Shown: positions 1 through 10,262, numbered from the stretch's first letter. The stretch is DNA of 36,937 nucleotides from Ruminococcus sp. (GCA_015066955.1 SVNJ01000002.1:1-36937), one strand, 5' to 3'. The notes: generated by a model not told the origin, from the letters alone. Made by a program: numbers and translations.

Positions 1-447
1 GTTCGGTCCGCCGCTAAGTCCAAGCTCATAAAGAGTCAGATTTGTTATGTCATTGACCGTTGTTTTTTCATCGGAAAGTACTCCTGCTTTTTCAAATGCC
101 TCAAGAAGAAGCTTACGGCTTATACCCTCAACTCCGAGTTTTCCTTCAGCTGAAGGCTTTTCCTTGCGTTTTTCCTTTCCGAAAATATCGGGAATGAATA
201 TATTTTTTATGTTTCCGCCCCTGACAGCACCTTTTATGTAGTTTCGTATTTTAAGACCAGCACTGTCCGAATCAGTAAGTATAATAATCCCTGTGGTACG
301 TGCATAATAGCGTATCAGTTCAAGCTTTTCCTTATCCTTGAAGATTCCATAGCCGTTGGTTATGATTATTACAGCATTAACAATAGAAGAAAGCTTGATT
401 TTGTCGTACTTTCCCTCAACAATAATTGCTTCTTTGATTGTAATCAT
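1..447 (-). CDS. Toprim domain protein, RNase M5-like (DUF4093-type), C-terminus cut off by window edge
   Basis: Open frame from ATG at 447 to window start: MITIKEAIIVEGKYDKIKLSSIVNAVIIITNGYGIFKDKEKLELIRYYARTTGIIILTDSDSAGLKIRNYIKGAV; EGKYDK and DSDSAG Toprim motifs. Confidence 0.85.
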   Translation of the reverse strand, partial: MITIKEAIIVEGKYDKIKLSSIVNAVIIITNGYGIFKDKEKLELIRYYARTTGIIILTDSDSAGLKIRNYIKGAVRGGNIKNIFIPDIFGKEKRKEKPSAEGKLGVEGISRKLLLEAFEKAGVLSDEKTTVNDITNLTLYELGLSGGPN

Positions 448-457
448 ATAACCTCCG

Positions 458-1498
458 TTAATTTTTAGTCATCAGCATTTTTATTACCGCCTGTTCAAGT
501 GCCGTCTTTTCATCACAGGCAGTTGAATTAAGCTGAACTGCCGTATCACGCAATATTGCAACACAGCTTCTCAGACGGTGAACCGACATACGTGAGCTGT
601 CCCTGAATGCATTCTTTACCTTGAATTCCCATTTATAACTGAAATCATTCATAACCTCCGGAATGCCCTTACCCGATGTCCTTGCACACGCCGCCCTGTA
701 CATATCGATGAACGAACCGTATATTGAACCGAGTATCACACCTCTGTTTACTCTCTGTGCTATAAGCTCATCAAGAGCATCAAATGCTGCTTTTTTATTG
801 AAAACGGCAACCGCATCTGCAAGATTATATACCGTAACATCACTCTGACGTGAAACAAGGGTATGAACTATTTCGGCTGTAATTTCATTGCTGCCTGCAT
901 AGGCACAAAGCTTGTCTATTTCATTCGATATGAGCAATGTATCAGAAAGACACATTTCAGCAAGCTCCCGTGCAACAGGAAGTGTAATCATGCTTCCCCT
1001 TGCGGAAACATTTGACGCTATTTCCTTCGCAAGCTCATTAGGGGTTTTTATACCCTGCTCACATGCTATTCCGATTTTTACAGCAAGGTCTGCAAGCTTC
1101 TTGTTTTTGCCCTGTACACTTTTTTTGCCTTCCTTTACGTCAAAGCCAGTTATGTTGAAAATCACAACAGTCTGCGGCGGAATCTCTTTAATCGCTTCAA
1201 TCAGGGCTTTATTTGTTTCTTCACGCTGTGTTTCGCAGTTGTAATCATTTACAAGTATGCAGTTATACTCTGAAAGCATCGGCATCATTTCCGTCAAATC
1301 ACGAAATTCCGATACATCAAGATTAGTGCCGCTGAGCTTATTGAGTGCAAACTCCACGTTGTCTCCAACAGCTTTTTTTATTATTTCTTTTGTAAGTGCT
1401 TCAACACCGCTTATATTTCGTCCGTAAAGATAGTAAAAGCGGTGCAGTTCACCCTTTTTAAGCTGCGTCATTACTGTACGCACATCAGCCAGAGCCAT
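458..1498 (-). CDS. holA: DNA polymerase III subunit delta
   Basis: 346 aa ORF with HolA-like layout (FYYLYG.. N-terminus, LSNEIDKLCAYAG, C-terminal LNSTACDEKTALEQAVIKM); directly downstream of comEC, a common Firmicute arrangement. Confidence 0.88.
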   Translation of the reverse strand: MALADVRTVMTQLKKGELHRFYYLYGRNISGVEALTKEIIKKAVGDNVEFALNKLSGTNLDVSEFRDLTEMMPMLSEYNCILVNDYNCETQREETNKALIEAIKEIPPQTVVIFNITGFDVKEGKKSVQGKNKKLADLAVKIGIACEQGIKTPNELAKEIASNVSARGSMITLPVARELAEMCLSDTLLISNEIDKLCAYAGSNEITAEIVHTLVSRQSDVTVYNLADAVAVFNKKAAFDALDELIAQRVNRGVILGSIYGSFIDMYRAACARTSGKGIPEVMNDFSYKWEFKVKNAFRDSSRMSVHRLRSCVAILRDTAVQLNSTACDEKTALEQAVIKMLMTKN

Positions 1499-1499
1499 T

Positions 1500-3578
1500 T
1501 CAAAGCCTCCTTATGCTTATTTCTTCTTCCTCCGAAATTATTATTTCAAAGTTGTTTATCTGCCTGTATTCCGCTAAATCAAGCATGTCAAGACAAACTG
1601 TCACACCTGATATATCAGGGAGCTTGTTTTCCGAAATTATACCGTAAAACACATTAACATCAGAATCAGCATTTTCCTCTCTCTTTGCAGGCATAACAGA
1701 AATGCTGCGCTGACCGAAAAATATATCAAGTCTGCCCGATTCATAACGCAGACTGTAGCTTCCGTTATCATAATTAACAGCGTTTTCCCCAAAGGTTGTA
1801 ATATTATCACCGGGAAGCATATCTCCTGAATCTCCCGCACAGAATATTCCGCTTATTTGTGTAAGCTCAAGCTCTTTTGTGTAGCTGCTGTACTGAGACT
1901 GTATGCTGTCTGTCAAAGTAAGTATTCCTATTTCCGAAATGCCATTCTGTGAAATATACTTCTGCACATACTCATCTGATTTATAATGTCCGCTGAGGTC
2001 AAATACATCAGTCCTGCCACGATAAGTAACAACAACAGCGGCATTTGTACCCTTTCCAAGCACTGCTGCAACGAAGCTGTCATATCTTATCCTTTCAAAA
2101 AGTGCAGCACTCAGTGTGAAAACTGCAACCGCTGCCGCAACCGAAAATGCCACAAGCCGTCTGCTTCGGAATAGCGCATATATAGCAGCCGTCAGAAGCA
2201 TTCCGCAGATTGCAGATATGTATACTTCCCTGCTGCTGCACGAAAAATGTGCAAATTCAAGGTTTCCGAGATACTCGGTTACAGCTTTTACTATGTCAAG
2301 TGATAACCCTGCAACTGAAAGCATTGAAATCAGTCCACCGCTCAGTGCGTACACCATTCCTATTATCATAGCAAAACTGCAAAGCGGTACAATAATAATG
2401 TTTGTAAGAGGTGAAATAATCGATGTTTCATCGAAATAAATTACACTGAATGGCAGTATCACAAGCATTACGCAAAGCATCTTCACAAAGCTTTTAATAA
2501 AGCTCTGTAATGCATTGTCACTTTTCATATTTTCAGTCATATACGGTGCGAATACGCCTATACCGTATGTACCCGCAGCTGAAAGAATAAATCCACTGTC
2601 CATAATTGAATACGGATGTGAAATACATATCAGAAGCACCGCAATTGCAAGAGAATTGAGCGTATCACTCTGCCGTCTGAAAATTCTTGCGGAATATATT
2701 ACGTCAAGCATTATTGCCGCTCTTATCGCAGAAACGGGCGAATCAACAATGATAATCATAAATATAAGGAACACATTCAATACGCCAAACGACGCAATAC
2801 GATTCAAATGTACCATGTCAAGAAGCGACATTATTACAAATGCCATTATTGATACATGAAGTCCCGAAACAGCAAGTACATGTCCTATTCCACATCGGTA
2901 CATCAGGGTTTTTGAGGTATCGTCAATGCCGTTTTTTTCTCCGAAAACAATTCCGGAAAGTATTGCTCCGTTTTCAGGTCCCATTCTTGCATTTAAATCC
3001 GAAACTACTTCATTTTTATAGTTCAGCAGAAACCGCTGTAATTTACGAGAGTCGGTCGGCTCAAATTCTACGGCTTCCGCTTTCATTGATGTCAGATATA
3101 TGCCCCTTGCTTTATAATAATCCTTACTTCTGAAAAGATAATCGTTTTCAGGTATTTCAAAAAGGCAGTTTTTAAGCTTTATACGGTCTCCGATCTGCGT
3201 AAACGTGTCATCACCGTAATATGTTATTATACACTCAGGACTGTTTTCTATCCGCCCCTTGCAGGTATACGTCGCCTTATCACCGTCATGACAGCGTATA
3301 TCTGTAACAGTACCGACAAAATCTGCCTCTACACCGTTATATGCGGTAACCTTTTCATACACAAGATTGGTATACAGATGCGATACTGTCACAGCTGACG
3401 TAAATATTACGGTTATCATCGCTATATCTGCAATCGTCCATTTCAGTTTCCGTGCAATAAAATAAAACAGGGGAAACAATCCCGCAGCAAGCAGGAAATC
3501 GCTTCCCTCTGTAAAAAAGGAAGCGAAAAACAACCCCGACATATATGCTGCTGCCGCACCAATCATTTTTCGCTTCAT
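1500..3578 (-). CDS. comEC: ComEC/Rec2-type DNA internalization protein with degenerate C-terminal domain
   Basis: 692 aa multi-TM protein with typical GVVFGEKNGID...YRCGIGHVLAVSGLHVSIMAF competence-domain motif. Confidence 0.88.
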   Translation of the reverse strand: MKRKMIGAAAAYMSGLFFASFFTEGSDFLLAAGLFPLFYFIARKLKWTIADIAMITVIFTSAVTVSHLYTNLVYEKVTAYNGVEADFVGTVTDIRCHDGDKATYTCKGRIENSPECIITYYGDDTFTQIGDRIKLKNCLFEIPENDYLFRSKDYYKARGIYLTSMKAEAVEFEPTDSRKLQRFLLNYKNEVVSDLNARMGPENGAILSGIVFGEKNGIDDTSKTLMYRCGIGHVLAVSGLHVSIMAFVIMSLLDMVHLNRIASFGVLNVFLIFMIIIVDSPVSAIRAAIMLDVIYSARIFRRQSDTLNSLAIAVLLICISHPYSIMDSGFILSAAGTYGIGVFAPYMTENMKSDNALQSFIKSFVKMLCVMLVILPFSVIYFDETSIISPLTNIIIVPLCSFAMIIGMVYALSGGLISMLSVAGLSLDIVKAVTEYLGNLEFAHFSCSSREVYISAICGMLLTAAIYALFRSRRLVAFSVAAAVAVFTLSAALFERIRYDSFVAAVLGKGTNAAVVVTYRGRTDVFDLSGHYKSDEYVQKYISQNGISEIGILTLTDSIQSQYSSYTKELELTQISGIFCAGDSGDMLPGDNITTFGENAVNYDNGSYSLRYESGRLDIFFGQRSISVMPAKREENADSDVNVFYGIISENKLPDISGVTVCLDMLDLAEYRQINNFEIIISEEEEISIRRL

Positions 3579-3586
3579 ACTATTAC

Positions 3587-4126
3587 CTATTTAAAGAAAA
3601 GCGGCAGCTTTTCAAGAAAGATTATATCGTCTCTGTCAGCTGCATCACCTTCGGCAAGTACGGCTGCCTTACAGCAGATTTCACCGCCTGCTTCTGTTAC
3701 AAGCTTTTCAAGTGCAATAAGAGATTCGCCTGTACTTATTACATCGTCAACGATAAGTACACGCTTGCCCTTTATCATTTCAGCTTTTTCAAACGAAAGA
3801 TATAAAGTCTGCTCTTTTGCTGTTGTTATGGACTTTACATTAATTGAAATACAGTCCTTCATATAAAGCTTTACGCTCTTTCTTGCAACAACATACGGCT
3901 TTTCAAGCTGTCTTGCCATTTCGTATGCAAGCGGAATACCCTTTGATTCAGCTGTAATTATTACGTCACATTCAGGACACTTCTCTATAAGCTCCTTTGC
4001 GCATGCCACAGTAAGCTCAACATCAGAAAACATTACAAATGCCGCAATATCAAGCTTTTCGTTAAGCGGACATATCGGAAGCTCTCTTGTAAGTCCTGCT
4101 ACGTTAAGTGTATATGTCTCAGCCAT
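3587..4126 (-). CDS. Phosphoribosyltransferase family protein, adenine phosphoribosyltransferase-like
   Basis: PRPP-binding motif VLIVDDVISTGESL; ESKGIPLAYEMARQL resembles Apt. Confidence 0.82.
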   Translation of the reverse strand: MAETYTLNVAGLTRELPICPLNEKLDIAAFVMFSDVELTVACAKELIEKCPECDVIITAESKGIPLAYEMARQLEKPYVVARKSVKLYMKDCISINVKSITTAKEQTLYLSFEKAEMIKGKRVLIVDDVISTGESLIALEKLVTEAGGEICCKAAVLAEGDAADRDDIIFLEKLPLFFK

Positions 4127-4135
4127 AACACGCTC

Positions 4136-4492
4136 CTATTCCACAGGGCACACAGCTTCACTGCCCCATCCCATTTTCACACCTGCAAGAAGGTGGAAAT
4201 GAAGATGCTTAACAGTCTGTCCTGCATCGTCACCGCAGTTTGTGATTACTCTGAATCCGCTTTCAAGCCCCTCAGACTTAGCAATCTTTGCTGCTGCCTC
4301 GAATACCTTTGCAACAAGAGCTGAATTATCAGCTGTAATTTCGGAAGCACCGCTGATATGCTCCTTCGGAATGATAAGGTAGTGCACCGGAGCTATCGGT
4401 GCAATATCCTTAAAACCGTAAACGTATTCATCTTCATATACTTTAGTGCTCGGAATTTCTCCGGCAGCTATTTTACAGAATAAACAATCCAT
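4136..4492 (-). CDS. HIT family (histidine triad) nucleotide-binding protein
   Basis: N-terminal CLFCKIAAGEIPS and C-terminal GQTVKHLHFHLLAG (HxHxH). Confidence 0.95.
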   Translation of the reverse strand: MDCLFCKIAAGEIPSTKVYEDEYVYGFKDIAPIAPVHYLIIPKEHISGASEITADNSALVAKVFEAAAKIAKSEGLESGFRVITNCGDDAGQTVKHLHFHLLAGVKMGWGSEAVCPVE

Positions 4493-4504
4493 AGCTATTA
4501 CTCC

Positions 4505-7135
4505 TTATGATATGAATTCTTTAACAATTGATGCAAATGACATAATAGCTTCGTCAATCATATATGTCTTGCCGACACCTGCCATTGCACTGTCAGGACG
4601 TCCGCCGCCCTTTCCGCCTGTTATTGCGGATACTCTCTGAACAATCTTTCCTGCGTGTGCACCCTTCTTTACAGCTTCGGGGGTGCATACACAATAGAAT
4701 GTACCCTTCTCTTCAACTACGCCTGCAAAAAGTGCTACAGCAGCCTCGCCCTTATCCTTGACGCTGTCGCCGAGCTTTCTGAGCATATCGGGTGTTGCAC
4801 CTGTCATCATTGATGAAACAACCTTTACTCCGCCGATGTCCTCTGCACCGTCAAGAATTGCCGCAAGCTTTGCGTTTGCAATCTGCTGATTGAGGCTTTC
4901 AAGCTTCTTGTCCTTTTCCTTAGACTCAGCAAGCATTGCCGCACACTTCTCGGGAAGCTCTGTTACGTTTGCAAGCTTGATTGCCTTTGCAGCCCTTGCA
5001 ATAACATTCTTATATTCGTTAACAAGTCCGATCACTCCAAGACCTGTTACTGCTTCGATTCTTCTGATACCTGCAGCTACAGAGCTTTCGGAAATAATCT
5101 TGAAAAGTCCGATCTGTGATGTATTTGAAACGTGAGTACCGCCACAGAATTCAATTGACTTGTCTGCTGTTACTACTCTTACAGTGTCACCGTACTTTTC
5201 ACCGAAAAGTGCCATAGCTCCAAGCTTTCTTGCTTCGTCAATAGGCATTTCCTCCATTGTTACGGGGTATGCCTTCATGATTTCATCATTTACAATCTGC
5301 TCTACTCTTGTAATTTCTTCCTCTGTCATTGCGTTGAAATGGTTGAAGTCGAAACGGCAGTGTGCGTCGTTTACAAGCTGACCTGCCTGATGTACATGCT
5401 CACCGAGTACTGTTCTGAGTGCACACTGGAGAAGATGTGCTGTTGTATGGTTACGCATAATTGCAAGTCTGCGGTCCTTCTGAACCTGAGCAAGAAGCTT
5501 GTCACCCTTTGAAATGCTTCCCTGTTCAACTGTTGCAATGTGGAGGTAATGTCCCTCAGACTTGATTGTATCAGCAACAGACGCAATATTCTTGCCTGAG
5601 ATAAGCACACCTGTATCACCTACCTGTCCGCCGCTTTCTGCATAGAAAGGTGTTACGTCAAGAACGATTACTACGTCCTCACCCTCTGCTGCAATTTCTA
5701 TCTCCTCGCCGTTCTTGTAAATTGCAAGAACTTCTGCGTCAGCTGCTTCAAAAGCTGTGTATCCTGTGAATACAGTCTTTGGAGCTTCAATCTTAATGCT
5801 GTTGTCAGCCCATGATGAGCCTGCCTTTGCCGCATGGTCAGCCTTAGCTCTTGCACGCTGTTCCTTTGCAAGCTCGTCAAAGCGGTCACGGTCTACGGAA
5901 ATATTCTTTTCCTCGCAGATTTCGATTGTAAGGTCAATCGGGAAACCGTATGTATCAGAAAGCTTGAATGCAGCCTCTCCTGAAAGGAAGGTCTTTTCTT
6001 CCTCAATAACCTTGTCTATGTACTGGTTGAGAAGCTCTGTGCCCTTATCGATTGTCTTAGCAAAAGCTTCTTCCTCTACGCCGATAATCTTCTTGATGTA
6101 ATCTCTCTTTTCAGCAAGCTCAGGGTAAGCAACTGCATTTTCGTTTATAACGGTATCACAAACCTCATTGAGGAAAGGTCTTGTGATTCCAAGCATTCTT
6201 CCGTGACGTGCAGCACGTCTGAGAAGTCTTCTGAGTACGTAGCCTCTGCCCTCATTTGAAGGCATGATTCCGTCACCTACCATAAATGTAGTGCTTCTGA
6301 TATGGTCAGTGATTACACGGAGAGAAACGTCTGTCTTTTCGTTTTCCTTGTAGCTTACTCCTGCAATTGAAGAAATATGCTTCATTATATTCTGAACTGT
6401 ATCAACCTCGAAAAGATTGTCAACGCCCTGCATTGCACAAGCAAGTCTCTCAAGACCCATACCTGTATCAATATTCTTTGTTGCCATTTCAGCGTAGTTG
6501 CCGTTTCCGTCGCTGTCAAACTGGCTGAATACAAGGTTCCACACCTCAATTACACGGTCACAGTCGCTTGCCTGTTCAAAGCTTTCGAAAGGTCCGTAGC
6601 TTTCGCCTCTGTCAAAGTGAATTTCAGAACAAGGACCGCAGGGACCTGAGCCATGCTCCCAGAAATTATCAGCCTTTCCGAGACGGATAATTCTTTCATG
6701 AGGAATACCAACCTTATTTTCCCATATCTGCTCTGCTTCATCGTCACTTTCAAAAATTGTAATCCAGAGTTTATCAGCAGGAATTTCAAGAACCTCAGTA
6801 AGGAATTCCCATGCCCACTCGATAGCCTCTGTCTTGAAGTAATCACCAAAAGAGAAGTTGCCGAGCATTTCAAAGTATGTACCGTGACGTGCAGTCTTTC
6901 CTACACGCTCAATATCGGGAGTTCTGATACATTTCTGACAAGTTGTAACTCTCTTGTTCGGGGGTACAGCCTGTCCGAGAAAGAATTTCTTAAGAGGTGC
7001 CATACCCGAATTGATGAGAAGAAGGCTCTTATCGCCCTGAGGTACGAGAGATGCACTCTCCATTCTTGTGTGATTCTTGCTTTCAAAGAAAGAAAGATAT
7101 TTTTCACGAAGTTCATTTAAGCCTGTCCATTGCAT
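4505..7135 (-). CDS. alaS: Alanyl-tRNA synthetase
   Basis: 876 aa full-length AlaRS; GMAPLKKFFLG, RHGTYFEMLGNFSFGDYFK, editing-domain HTTAHLLQ and CGGTHVSNTSQIG motifs. Confidence 0.98.
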   Translation of the reverse strand: MQWTGLNELREKYLSFFESKNHTRMESASLVPQGDKSLLLINSGMAPLKKFFLGQAVPPNKRVTTCQKCIRTPDIERVGKTARHGTYFEMLGNFSFGDYFKTEAIEWAWEFLTEVLEIPADKLWITIFESDDEAEQIWENKVGIPHERIIRLGKADNFWEHGSGPCGPCSEIHFDRGESYGPFESFEQASDCDRVIEVWNLVFSQFDSDGNGNYAEMATKNIDTGMGLERLACAMQGVDNLFEVDTVQNIMKHISSIAGVSYKENEKTDVSLRVITDHIRSTTFMVGDGIMPSNEGRGYVLRRLLRRAARHGRMLGITRPFLNEVCDTVINENAVAYPELAEKRDYIKKIIGVEEEAFAKTIDKGTELLNQYIDKVIEEEKTFLSGEAAFKLSDTYGFPIDLTIEICEEKNISVDRDRFDELAKEQRARAKADHAAKAGSSWADNSIKIEAPKTVFTGYTAFEAADAEVLAIYKNGEEIEIAAEGEDVVIVLDVTPFYAESGGQVGDTGVLISGKNIASVADTIKSEGHYLHIATVEQGSISKGDKLLAQVQKDRRLAIMRNHTTAHLLQCALRTVLGEHVHQAGQLVNDAHCRFDFNHFNAMTEEEITRVEQIVNDEIMKAYPVTMEEMPIDEARKLGAMALFGEKYGDTVRVVTADKSIEFCGGTHVSNTSQIGLFKIISESSVAAGIRRIEAVTGLGVIGLVNEYKNVIARAAKAIKLANVTELPEKCAAMLAESKEKDKKLESLNQQIANAKLAAILDGAEDIGGVKVVSSMMTGATPDMLRKLGDSVKDKGEAAVALFAGVVEEKGTFYCVCTPEAVKKGAHAGKIVQRVSAITGGKGGGRPDSAMAGVGKTYMIDEAIMSFASIVKEFIS

Positions 7136-7159
7136 AAATCATTTATCTCCTTTTAATAA

Positions 7160-7405
7160 AAAATCAAAATAAGGTGCAACAAAAATAGCCCCGTCACCAA
7201 ATGGGACGAAGGCTTTCGTGGTACCACCCAAATTCAAAAGCTGACGGAAAATCAGCTTTCCTCATTAATCCTTAACGCAGATTTACGCTGCGGTTTCCCG
7301 CAAAGACTCAGGGTAAGCACCTGCTGTATACTGTGGAGCTTTCACCTAACGCTCCCTCTCTGAGCAGCTATACATACAGTCAGTCCCGTCATAGTCCATT
7401 TCACT
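7160..7405 (-). promoter_or_regulatory. T-box leader of alaS (putative Ala specifier GCU near 7316-7318)
   Basis: On the minus strand: AGAGAGGGAGCG..GAAAGCTCC Stem I features, CAGGTGCTTACCCTGAGTC specifier region, and conserved T-box TGGGTGGTACCACGA (7216-7230), followed by a terminator stem and T-tract. Confidence 0.93.
7178..7214 (-). terminator. T-box regulated terminator hairpin
   Basis: Minus strand AGCCTTCGTC CCATTTGGT GACGGGGCT followed by ATTTTTGTT; overlaps the antiterminator sequence. Confidence 0.75.
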
Positions 7406-7411
7406 TATATT

Positions 7412-7439
7412 ATTATATCAAATTTTAAGAAAAAGTCAA
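7412..7439 (-). promoter_or_regulatory. Sigma-A-like promoter of alaS T-box transcript
   Basis: Minus strand TTGACT (7434-7439), 16 nt spacer, TATAAT (7412-7417). Confidence 0.75.
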
Positions 7440-9040
7440 TCCTTTTCTCGCAATTTTGTTATTTTATCTGCTATTTCCTTAAAAATCGGAGCTGCCGAGT
7501 CATTTCCGTAGCCTCCGTTCTCCACAAGCACAGTGACTGCGTACTCGGGATTATCTGCAGGGAAAAAGCCTGTTATCCAAGCATTGTACTCTTCCGCACC
7601 CTTTTCATTGAACTTTCCTGTCTGTGCAGTCGAGGTTTTCGCACCTGCCGAAGTATACAACGGTTTCGCCTTTGATTCATCATTTTCCTCAATCGCCGCA
7701 GTCATCATCTGCCTGAGAAGGTCTGCTGTTTTCTCCTTCATTACATAGGCATACTGAGGTTTTTTCTCGTTAACAACGTTTTTTCCGTCCTCACTGAGTC
7801 CTTTTATCAGTCTCGGCACAGGCATTTTCCCCTCATTTCCGATTGCACAGGTAAGCTGTAATATCTGTAAAGGTGAAGCTGTAAGCTTTCCTTGTCCGAA
7901 AGAAAAATTTGCAAGCTCTGCGGGCACTTCAAGTTCCTCAGCATCAGGGAGAATACCTCCCGATGAAGTAATTCCTGAACAAAGGTGTATTTCCCTTCCG
8001 AAGCCAAGATTATATGCTGTCTCACGAAAATCTGCAAGACTCATATTTCTGCTGAGATTTATAAAATATGTGTTGCAGGAATTTACCATAGCCCTTTTCA
8101 TATCCTGCACGCCATGTCCGTCAAGCTTATGGCAATTGAAATTTCTTCCGCTGACATCCGTACAGCCTGTACACTCTCCCCTGTACCCCTCCATTTTCTG
8201 ATTTATTGCCTCGCATGCTGTTACAAGCTTGAATATTGAGCCTACACTGTAAGAATAGAGATTTCTGTTAATCATAGGACTTCTTGCATCGTTCAGTGCA
8301 GCTTCGAGGTCATAAACGCTGTAATCAGGAAAGCTTGCCATTGCAAGAATATCTCCTGTTTTTATCTCTGCCGCAAGAATTGCTCCCCTATCAATATTTC
8401 CACCTGAATCTTCACAGATTTTCTGTATTTCGCTGTCAAGTGTAGTTACAACTCCCGATTCGATATTTCCGCTTCGATTTACGGAAAACTCCTCCCCTAT
8501 CAGCACATTTCCGAATCCGTCGGTTGAGTATGTCACACTATTTTCGGCATACTCACTGCGTAAAATTCTATCATAGGCATACTCAATTCCCGAGACACCT
8601 TTTCCCTGCGAAGTATAGCCGATTACGTGCAGTGCAGACTGATTTTCACTGTATCTTACAGGCACACGGAATACTGTAAGTCCGTTCTGTTCTTTTGTAG
8701 TGGGAATACATTCAAATGAAAACGGTAAACCTTCATCGTACTTAGTAAAAAAGTAATCCTTATCTACCGCAAATTCCGCAGTTTCATCCCTGTTTAGCAT
8801 TGAGGGTACAGCAACTGCTGTATACTTATTTTCGGTATTGACAAGCGGTTTCATATTCCTGTCAAAAATAAATCCCTCTCCTGATTCAACTTCTACTTTT
8901 ATCGTGCCCTTTTGCAAGGCTGCCGCTGAATATCTGCGGTCAGATGCAAGCGTAAAATATTTCGCTATAACTATAAGAAACATAAGGGAAAATAAAAGTC
9001 CCAATGCAACAATTCCGTTTTCAGTTCTTCTGTAATGCAA
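7436..9040 (-). CDS. Penicillin-binding protein transpeptidase (PbpA/FtsI-like)
   Basis: N-terminal TM, SVGSIFKLVTA (SxxK), VNSCNTYF (SxN), AKTSTAQTGKF (KTG-like). Confidence 0.9.
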   Translation of the reverse strand: MHYRRTENGIVALGLLFSLMFLIVIAKYFTLASDRRYSAAALQKGTIKVEVESGEGFIFDRNMKPLVNTENKYTAVAVPSMLNRDETAEFAVDKDYFFTKYDEGLPFSFECIPTTKEQNGLTVFRVPVRYSENQSALHVIGYTSQGKGVSGIEYAYDRILRSEYAENSVTYSTDGFGNVLIGEEFSVNRSGNIESGVVTTLDSEIQKICEDSGGNIDRGAILAAEIKTGDILAMASFPDYSVYDLEAALNDARSPMINRNLYSYSVGSIFKLVTACEAINQKMEGYRGECTGCTDVSGRNFNCHKLDGHGVQDMKRAMVNSCNTYFINLSRNMSLADFRETAYNLGFGREIHLCSGITSSGGILPDAEELEVPAELANFSFGQGKLTASPLQILQLTCAIGNEGKMPVPRLIKGLSEDGKNVVNEKKPQYAYVMKEKTADLLRQMMTAAIEENDESKAKPLYTSAGAKTSTAQTGKFNEKGAEEYNAWITGFFPADNPEYAVTVLVENGGYGNDSAAPIFKEIADKITKLREKD

Positions 9041-9089
9041 AAAATCACCTCCTGCTTATTATTGGTGCAGAAGGTGAAAATATCCATTT

Positions 9090-9524
9090 TTATTCGAGAA
9101 TTACAGTAAAAGGTCCGTCATTGAGAAGCTCAACATTCATGTCTGCTCCGAAAATTCCTGTTTCAACGTGCTTGCCCTTTTCACGGCAATAGTCAACAAA
9201 ATAGTTGTAAAGTCTCTCTGCTGTATCAGGCTTTGCCGCCTGAATAAAGTTAGGACGGTTTCCCTTGCGACAATCCGCATAAAGTGTAAACTGCGATACT
9301 ACAAGCAGTGAACCGCCTACATTATCAAGAGAAAGATTTATCTTGTCATTTTCATCGGAAAATATTCTGAGATTGATTATCTTATCTGCAAGACGGCGGC
9401 ATTCAGCCTCTGTATCGCCCTCTCCCACTCCGAGAAGAACAAGATATCCCTTTCCGATTTTTCCGCATATTTTACCGTCAACCGCTACACTTGCGGATGC
9501 TACTCTCTGTAATACGATTTTCAT
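9090..9524 (-). CDS. dtd: D-aminoacyl-tRNA deacylase
   Basis: 144 aa, [18 protein letters not shown]..., [24 protein letters not shown], and C-terminal [10 protein letters not shown]. Confidence 0.97.
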   Translation of the reverse strand: MKIVLQRVASASVAVDGKICGKIGKGYLVLLGVGEGDTEAECRRLADKIINLRIFSDENDKINLSLDNVGGSLLVVSQFTLYADCRKGNRPNFIQAAKPDTAERLYNYFVDYCREKGKHVETGIFGADMNVELLNDGPFTVILE

Positions 9525-9564
9525 ATTTCCTCCTGTTTTTTACTCCTAAAAATTGTATTATTTA

Positions 9565-9593
9565 TTGACATTTTATCTGAAAAATGATATAAT
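9565..9593 (+). promoter_or_regulatory. Sigma-A-like promoter for cytidylate kinase-like gene
   Basis: TTGACA (9565-9570), 17 nt spacer, TATAAT (9588-9593). Confidence 0.8.
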
Positions 9594-9659
9594 TTAAAAA
9601 AGAGATTTCGGCATATCAAAGTATCATTCACCACATATCCCCCAAAAAGGAGGTATTCT

Positions 9660-10253
9660 ATGAAACAATTACTTATTTCAGTAGGACGTGAATTCGGAAG
9701 CGGCGGTCATACTGTTGCTGAAAAGCTTGCAGAAAAATTCAATATCCCCCTTTACGACGAACAGCTGATCACCGAAATTGCCGAGAAAATGGGACTAAGC
9801 GAAGAGGTAATCGAAAAATATAATGAGCGTCCGAAGCATAAGCTTATGTCCTCAGCAATAATGGGCGGAAATCAGTCTCTTGAAGAAAGTATTGCAAAAA
9901 TGCAGTTCGATTTTCTCAAAAATAAAGCCGAAAAAGGTGAATCATTTGTAGTTGTCGGACGCTGCTCAGAAACTGTACTTAAAGAATATCCGGCACTTGT
10001 TTCTGTTTTTATTCTTGCAGACCATGAGTGCAAAACCGAAAGAGTTATGGAATATTTCTGTATTTCAAAAGAAAAAGCTCAGGCTCTCATTGAACAAAAG
10101 GATAAGGAGCGAAAGGCTTACCATAATTACTACTGCACATTGAAATGGGGCGACTCACGTCTCTATGATTTATGCATCAACAGCAGCAGACTCGGTATTG
10201 ATAAAACTGCTGATTTTGTGGAATTCTACATAAAAGAAAAAATCAAAGACTGA
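9660..10253 (+). CDS. Cytidylate kinase-like family protein
   Basis: MKQLLISVGREFGSGGHTVAEKLAEKFNIPLYDEQLI; P-loop-like variant seen in the cytidylate-kinase-like family; RBS AAAGGAGG upstream. Confidence 0.88.
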   Translation: MKQLLISVGREFGSGGHTVAEKLAEKFNIPLYDEQLITEIAEKMGLSEEVIEKYNERPKHKLMSSAIMGGNQSLEESIAKMQFDFLKNKAEKGESFVVVGRCSETVLKEYPALVSVFILADHECKTERVMEYFCISKEKAQALIEQKDKERKAYHNYYCTLKWGDSRLYDLCINSSRLGIDKTADFVEFYIKEKIKD

Positions 10254-10262
10254 CAGAATTTA

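Noticed and set aside
5757-7120. Plus-strand ORFs (90-155 aa) opposite alaS
   Set aside because: Antisense to a confidently assigned gene, no RBS or family motifs; shadow ORFs of coding sequence.
7160-7405. Novel riboswitch upstream of alaS
   Set aside because: Explained by a canonical T-box (TGGGTGGTACCACG motif and Ala specifier).
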